Positions 6,940 to 9,830 of a stretch of 9,830 bases of DNA are shown here, piece after piece. How positions within the stretch are numbered: position 1 is the stretch's first letter; every line of letters begins with the position of its first letter. Both the position numbers and the translations under genes were made by a program. The stretch lies in NCBI GenBank assembly GCA_030430975.1, contig JAUIKB010000129.1, forward strand, positions 1 through 9,830, written 5' to 3'. The stretch comes from Polyangia bacterium. GTDB taxonomy: Bacteria > Myxococcota_A > Polyangia > Polyangiales > Polyangiaceae. The notes under the pieces are model-generated. The model worked only from the letters and a program-made list of their open reading frames with translations. It had not been told where the DNA came from and did not search any database.

Positions 6940-8490
6940 CTAGCCGGCCTCGAACAGAGTTCGCACAGCGCTGATCGTGTCGGCCTCGCTCGCGGCCTTG
7001 TCGTCACGATAACGTCGAAGCCGGGCGAAACGCAGCGCCAGGCCGCCGGGATAGTGCGGGCTCTGTTGGACGTCATTAAAGGCGATCTCCACGACGAGTT
7101 CCGGCCGGACGTGCACGACATGGCCATCGCGCTCGATCTGACGCGCAAGCAGCTGCTCCGTCTGCCAGACCAGGATCGCGTCGGTCATGCCTTTGAACGT
7201 CTTGCCAAGCATGACGAACCCGCCATCCGGATCGCGCGCTGCTAGATGCAGATTCGACAAATAGCCTTTGCGACGTCCGCTGCCCCACTCCGCCGCGATG
7301 ACGACCAGATCGAGCGTGTGCACATGTTTCAATTTGAGCCACTCAGCTCCGCGACTGCCGGCGCGATACGGCGCCGCGAGGGACTTAGCCATGACCCCTT
7401 CATGCCCCCGTTTCAGGGCGTCGGCGAGAAACTCGGCCGCTTGGTCGGCGCTCGGGCGTACCAGGTGCGCGATTGTACTATGCGGAAATAATTGCGCGAG
7501 CTCCGGGGTGCGCCGGGAGAGCGGCTCGTCGAGCAAACTCTGACCATCGATGTATAGACAATCGAAGAAGTATGGCGTCAGCGGTATCTGCTCCTGGAGC
7601 TGAGCGACGTCGATACGACGTCCGAAACGCTTCATCGTGGTCTGAAACCGTTCTGGTCGCCCGTCCGCGCGCATCGCGATGACTTCGCCGTCCAGGATTA
7701 TTGAACGCGCGGGCGCGCGACGGACGACGTCGACGACTTCCGGCACCGACGCCGTTACGTCGTTGAGTTGGCGCGTGAATACGCGCACTTCGTCGTCCTG
7801 TTTGTGCACCTGAATACGAGCACCATCCAACTTCAGCTCTACCTGCATGTCGTCGAACGCGCTGTGCGCCTCGTCCAGAGACTCAGCCGTCTGAGCCAGC
7901 ATCGGCGACACCGGGCGCAGCAGCTGGATATCAAAAGCGTCGAGCGCAGTTGCGTCGTCGCTCGAGGCAGCGACCGCAACCTGCGCAACAGACGGCGCGA
8001 ACATCAGCGCTCGACGCACACGCGCCCGGTTCGCCCCGAACGCCTTGGCGAGAGCGTCGACGACCAGGCTCTCGAGCGCTCCTTGACGCAGGTTGCCGAC
8101 CAGCAGCGCGGCGAGGAACGCCTGCTCACTCGGCACGGCGCGCCCGAACAGCTCGCTAAGCTGGGCCCTGCGAGCCGCGACTGAACCCTTACCCGCCAAG
8201 GACTCCAGTCGGTCCAGGTAGCCGTCCAAGTCCAACAGGGACAAGTCCGCCGCTTCGGCGGGCTGCACTTGCGAAGCAGCTTGTACGGCACGATACCCAA
8301 CGCCTATTTTGCCTTGAGGTAATAAACCGGACAGATAGCTCGCCGCGACGGCAAGCTCGCGGTTCTTAAGCTCTCGCAGGCAATCCGCCAGCAGCTCGAT
8401 CTTGGCATTGCGTCCGCTCGTTTCGGCGACTCGACGACTCGTATCGGCCACCCGCAACAGCGAACCAGCGTGCCGGGCTTCTTCGTTCAT
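6940..8490 (-). CDS. lig: ATP-dependent DNA ligase (LigB/archaeal type I-like)
   Basis: It seals nicks in duplex DNA through an enzyme-AMP intermediate, using ATP. At 516 residues it has the usual length for this family. An N-terminal helical DNA-binding region (about 1-190) precedes the adenylation domain. Motif I is KLDGAR with catalytic Lys220; motif III is ILDGE (about 266-270); motif IIIa is FFDCLYIDG (about 309-317); motif IV is HEGVMAKS (about 364-371); motif V is WLKLKHV (about 385-391). The C-terminal OB-fold ends in a motif VI region (RFARLRRYRDDK). No polymerase, nuclease or Ku gene is adjacent, so this is not an LigD-type end-joining cluster. It is probably an accessory repair ligase beside the essential NAD-dependent LigA, as in mycobacteria. 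ATG 8490 has no clear ribosome-binding site but suits the family's N-terminus. It diverges from the SH3-like gene. Confidence 0.96.
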   Translation of the reverse strand: MNEEARHAGSLLRVADTSRRVAETSGRNAKIELLADCLRELKNRELAVAASYLSGLLPQGKIGVGYRAVQAASQVQPAEAADLSLLDLDGYLDRLESLAGKGSVAARRAQLSELFGRAVPSEQAFLAALLVGNLRQGALESLVVDALAKAFGANRARVRRALMFAPSVAQVAVAASSDDATALDAFDIQLLRPVSPMLAQTAESLDEAHSAFDDMQVELKLDGARIQVHKQDDEVRVFTRQLNDVTASVPEVVDVVRRAPARSIILDGEVIAMRADGRPERFQTTMKRFGRRIDVAQLQEQIPLTPYFFDCLYIDGQSLLDEPLSRRTPELAQLFPHSTIAHLVRPSADQAAEFLADALKRGHEGVMAKSLAAPYRAGSRGAEWLKLKHVHTLDLVVIAAEWGSGRRKGYLSNLHLAARDPDGGFVMLGKTFKGMTDAILVWQTEQLLARQIERDGHVVHVRPELVVEIAFNDVQQSPHYPGGLALRFARLRRYRDDKAASEADTISAVRTLFEAG

Positions 8491-8602
8491 GGTTGAGCGG
8501 AGACTGACACGGGAACGCGCCGACGGGCGACCCTTCCCGCGCGGTGGGCTTGCGTATCTGACGTCCAGAAATTGGGCCGAACCGCGCCGCGCGGACTATC
8601 GC
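8491..8602. other. Divergent intergenic region
   Basis: About 112 bases separate the ligase ATG from the likely start of the SH3-like gene, and both promoters should lie here. I see no convincing -35/-10 pair, operator palindrome or riboswitch-like structure; the sequence is simply G+C-rich. Confidence 0.5.
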
Positions 8603-9295
8603 GTGAGCGTGGCTGAAAATCCGACTCATCACGCACGTATCGACGCCTTCCTAACCACCGCGGAAGCGCCACCATCGCGCAGACAGGCGTGGGTACCGAA
8701 ACTGGTTGTCGGACTAGCAGTCGTCGGCGGCCTCGGCATCGCTGGCTGGCGGCTCAATCTGCCCCGGCCACCCGCAGCAGCCGCGGTCGCTCCGCTCACT
8801 CTGGACGATCTCGAGCGCGAAGCCGAGCGCCCGGCCTCCAGCGGCAGCCCCAGCGCGATCTCCAACCCCAACGGCGTCGCCTCCGCAGCGCCGCCCGCCC
8901 CGAAGTCGGTGCCGGCGCAGAGCCCACCCGAAGCGACACCGACGGCTGCAAAGTCAACGCCTGCCGCGATGGATTCGCTGACGAGAACCGCCCAGAAAGC
9001 CAAGCTGCATCGCGAGCATCTGCTCCCACCGGGCTTCTTCAAGAAGCCGCCAGCGGAGCGGACGCCGTTCGAAGTCTTCGGCACGATCTCAGATCAAAAA
9101 GCTCCGTGGCTCGCGCTTCGCGCTCAGCCTAAGCGCGCCGGTACCCTGCTGGCACGCCTGCCCGACGGCACACGCCTGCAACTGGAGCAAGCCAAAGGTC
9201 GCTGGCGTGAGGTGACCGTGGTCAGCGGCGCGGCCAACGGCCAACGGGGGTTCGTCTACTATCGTTACGTTCGGCCAGCGCTCACCGCTCGTTAG
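8603..9295 (+). CDS. Single-pass membrane protein with C-terminal SH3-like domain
   Basis: From GTG 8603 the protein has 230 residues: a short polar N-terminus (1-32), one membrane helix (about 33-50), a long Ala/Pro/Ser-rich linker (53-125), a basic helical stretch (128-152), and a bacterial SH3-like domain (about 167-225) with the typical ALRAQPKRAGTLLARLPDGT opening and a GFVYYRYV ending. Such domains often bind peptidoglycan or cell-wall peptides, so the protein probably sits in the inner membrane facing the periplasm. The start is uncertain: GTG 8603 and GTG 8609 are both possible and neither has a good ribosome-binding site. An ATG at 8489 or 8402 would overlap the ligase gene and add an Arg/Pro-rich leader that does not look coding. 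The gene stands alone, diverging from the ligase and converging on the Cys-rich gene to its right. Confidence 0.78.
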   Translation: MSVAENPTHHARIDAFLTTAEAPPSRRQAWVPKLVVGLAVVGGLGIAGWRLNLPRPPAAAAVAPLTLDDLEREAERPASSGSPSAISNPNGVASAAPPAPKSVPAQSPPEATPTAAKSTPAAMDSLTRTAQKAKLHREHLLPPGFFKKPPAERTPFEVFGTISDQKAPWLALRAQPKRAGTLLARLPDGTRLQLEQAKGRWREVTVVSGAANGQRGFVYYRYVRPALTAR

Positions 9296-9313
9296 CGGTC
9301 GCGCCTGGGCGCG
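9284..9313. terminator. Possible hairpin terminator between convergent genes
   Basis: ACCGCT (9284-9289) and AGCGGT (9294-9299) form a perfect 6-bp stem with a CGTT loop across the TAG stop of the SH3-like gene. CGCGC/GCGCG (9300-9304/9309-9313) follows as a second short stem. There is no T-run on either strand, so intrinsic termination is unproven; the position between convergent genes is the main support. Confidence 0.25.
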
Positions 9314-9335
9314 CTCGAATCGACCCATCGATCTG

Positions 9336-9830
9336 TCACAGACAGGCGTAGCGACCGGTGTTCTCGTTGAAGCCGCACTGCTGCCCGGTCGTGACGCAGT
9401 CCATCGACTGGTAGGTACCGCCCGTGCACGACTCGTAGATCGTGCCGGTGCAGCGGCCCGCAGCGGACACGCCGTTGCAAGGATCGGTCGCGCAGCGCGC
9501 TTCACCACCGGTAGCCGTGTCCCGTCGACAGATCTGGCCACACGCGCCGCAGTCGCGCTGCTTTTGCGTCCCTTGGTCGCACCAGATCGCGACATCGCCC
9601 GCACACGCCCCGACCCGGTCGAGGCCACCGCACGGATCGGCACCGGTGATGCAGCGGTAGCCGGCGGCATTCGGGTCCCAGCCGCAGGTCTGGCCGTTTT
9701 GGCAGCGGTCGACGCCGAGCGTGTCGTCCGCTGCGCAGTAGTAGGCCGTGCCGTTCTCGCAACGCCCTTCCGCCGTCGTCATCCCACAATCCTGCCCGCC
9801 GATCACCGTCGGCCCTGTGAAACTCTCGAT
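9336..9830 (-). CDS. Secreted Cys-rich repeat protein, C-terminal part (5' end beyond the window)
   Basis: The frame is open to the right edge, so this is the last 164 residues of a longer protein; an internal GTG at 9806 is not needed as a start. The visible part is three units of about 51 residues with the spacing C-x8-C-x7-C-x9/10-C-x5/6-C-x10/11-C, beginning at visible residues C15, C67 and C118. Repeating features are DCG or DPC(G/N)G, G.C.G, GQ.CG and a final aromatic-x-C. This kind of repeat occurs in exported proteins of Myxococcota, often behind a catalytic or adhesion domain. Here that domain, if any, is outside the window. All Cys fit three disulphides per unit except an extra Cys at 97 in the middle unit. 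The protein ends right after the last repeat (CL). It converges with the SH3-like gene. It is a different Cys pattern from the protein at 1698-2807. Confidence 0.83.
   Translation of the reverse strand: MESFTGPTVIGGQDCGMTTAEGRCENGTAYYCAADDTLGVDRCQNGQTCGWDPNAAGYRCITGADPCGGLDRVGACAGDVAIWCDQGTQKQRDCGACGQICRRDTATGGEARCATDPCNGVSAAGRCTGTIYESCTGGTYQSMDCVTTGQQCGFNENTGRYACL
9342..9788 (-). repeat. Three six-Cys repeats
   Basis: The units start at about 9788, 9632 and 9479 on the minus strand. The C-x8-C-x7-C opening is identical in all three, and the later spacers vary by one residue. The middle unit carries a seventh Cys. Similarity is at protein level; I do not see long identical DNA stretches. Confidence 0.8.

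Noticed and set aside
8402..8602. ATG starts at 8402 or 8489 for the SH3-like gene
   Set aside because: 8402 lies inside the ligase gene and 8489 shares the CATG of the ligase start. The added residues are Arg/Pro-rich and unlike a real N-terminus before a membrane helix.
8629..9084. Minus-strand open frame opposite the SH3-like gene
   Set aside because: It mirrors the Ala/Pro linker of the SH3-like gene and has no motif; the plus frame has a membrane helix and an SH3-like domain.

Overview
The window is G+C-rich (roughly two thirds by eye), gene-dense DNA. It looks like a large Myxococcota (deltaproteobacterial) genome of the Polyangiales/Sorangium kind. That guess rests on gene content, not on a marker gene: a transmembrane Ser/Thr kinase with a Pro/Ala tail, a TPR/PEGA-like two-helix envelope protein with the small Cys loop familiar from Sorangium-type proteins, a VWA protein, and secreted Cys-rich repeat proteins. 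I see no rRNA, tRNA, insertion sequence, CRISPR array or phage gene. Apart from coding DNA there is no gap over about 120 bases; the longest is the divergent 8491-8602 region.

Layout: everything from 8490 down to 1 lies on the minus strand. Reading with transcription, the order is an ATP-dependent DNA ligase (8490-6940); a VWA-domain exported protein (6871-5381); a membrane Ser/Thr protein kinase (about 5312 or 5342 to 3918); a TPR/PEGA-like two-helix envelope protein (3868-2807); a Cys-rich quadruple-repeat probable lipoprotein (2807-1698); and a metallophosphoesterase with a C-terminal membrane domain (TTG at 1684, open through the left edge). From the VWA gene onward the spacing is tight (38-68, 49, -1 and 13 bases), including a TGATG stop/start overlap, so these five genes look like one operon. 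The ligase is 68 bases upstream and may be a separate housekeeping/repair gene that reads through.

Right part: a plus-strand gene (about 8603-9295) diverges from the ligase and encodes a single-pass membrane protein with an SH3-like domain. It converges on the C-terminal part of a secreted protein built of three six-Cys repeats (minus strand, 9830-9336), whose N-terminus is beyond the right edge.

How the genes might work together (inference): the operon places a cytoplasmic kinase with an extracytoplasmic tail next to three exported or envelope-facing proteins (VWA, TPR/PEGA-like, Cys-rich) and a membrane phosphoesterase. This is the shape of an envelope-sensing phospho-signalling module, with the Cys-rich and VWA proteins as adhesive or ligand-binding parts. 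A perfect TGTGA-N6-TCACA palindrome of the Crp/Fnr type lies between the VWA and kinase genes and shares an arm with a second hairpin. It is the best regulatory candidate in the window.
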